The notes under the pieces: generated by a model | Told to the model about the DNA's origin: nothing | Databases searched by the model: none | Seen by the model: the letters and a program-made list of their open reading frames with translations, nothing else | Source of the DNA: Bifidobacteriaceae bacterium | GTDB taxonomy: Bacteria; Actinomycetota; Actinomycetes; Actinomycetales; WQXJ01 | Direction of reading: 5' to 3' | NCBI GenBank assembly: GCA_031266115.1 | Contig: JAISBQ010000212.1 | Span: 1-6,864 of the forward strand | Length of the DNA: 6,864 nucleotides | Program-made: the position numbers and the translations under genes | Shown: piece by piece, positions 1 through 6,864 of the stretch | How positions within the stretch are numbered: the first letter of the stretch is position 1 | How the letters are laid out: each line of letters starts with the position of its first letter

Positions 1-3265
<3,265 letters not shown>

Positions 3266-3296
3266 CTCCCCGTTCCCCCCGCTGTCCACCACCACT

Positions 3297-3306
3297 GAGG
3301 TAGGAG
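3297..3306 (+). promoter_or_regulatory. Shine-Dalgarno region for rpoC
   Basis: GAGG at 3297-3300 and AGGAG at 3302-3306 lie just upstream of the GTG at 3315, the latter with an 8-base spacer, which is a good ribosome-binding arrangement. This decides the rpoC start: the GTG directly precedes the conserved N-terminus LDVNFFDGLKIGLATAEDIR, and no in-frame ATG fits better. The whole rpoB-rpoC gap (3266-3314) is 49 bases. It shows no convincing hairpin plus T-tract and no recognisable promoter, so rpoC is inferred to be co-transcribed with rpoB. Confidence 0.85.
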
Positions 3307-3314
3307 CAACCACT

Positions 3315-6864
<3,550 letters not shown>

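Noticed and set aside
3266..3314. A terminator or promoter between rpoB and rpoC.
   Set aside because: The 49-base gap has a C-rich run but no stable inverted repeat with a T-tract, and no -10/-35-like pair. Only the ribosome-binding site for rpoC is supported.

Overview
The window is a piece of a bacterial chromosome holding the core transcription operon. It contains the 3' portion of rpoB (RNA polymerase beta subunit), a 49-base gap, and most of rpoC (beta' subunit), both on the + strand. Both genes run off the window: rpoB lacks roughly its first 85 codons and rpoC lacks roughly its last 100-120. No other gene, RNA, mobile element, repeat or CRISPR array could be supported, and no stretch over 300 bases is without a gene.

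The organism is very probably a high-GC actinobacterium (Actinomycetota). Base use is strongly GC-rich at third codon positions. The proteins match actinobacterial RpoB and RpoC nearly motif by motif. Beta' carries the coiled-coil-like N-terminal insert typical of actinobacteria (about residues 143-226), and its catalytic aspartates fall at 535, 537 and 539 as in Mycobacterium tuberculosis. Some wording, such as GVPGRMNVGQVLELHLGW in RpoB, and SGARGN plus the trigger-loop tail GGVAGDDIT in RpoC, looks closer to Micrococcales, Propionibacteriales or related orders than to Mycobacterium. That placement is from memory and is tentative.

Layout: 1-3265 rpoB (partial); 3266-3314 short intergenic spacer with a good Shine-Dalgarno sequence; 3315-6864 rpoC (GTG start, partial). 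The two products assemble with two alpha subunits, omega and a sigma factor into RNA polymerase. Beta contributes the rifampicin pocket, the catalytic-centre lysines and the flap. Beta' contributes the Mg-binding aspartates, clamp, bridge helix, trigger loop and both zinc sites.

I did not find a new biological system here. The most notable observation is a strong rise in third-position GC along rpoC. By hand count, codons ending in A or T fall from about 13-18% around the rpoB/rpoC junction to about 2% over the last 1.2 kb. This suggests within-gene recombination, or a chimeric assembly joined across a conserved block. Two uncommon residues near the active centre (a Gln in the bridge helix and a His before the SGARGN motif) lie in the high-GC part.
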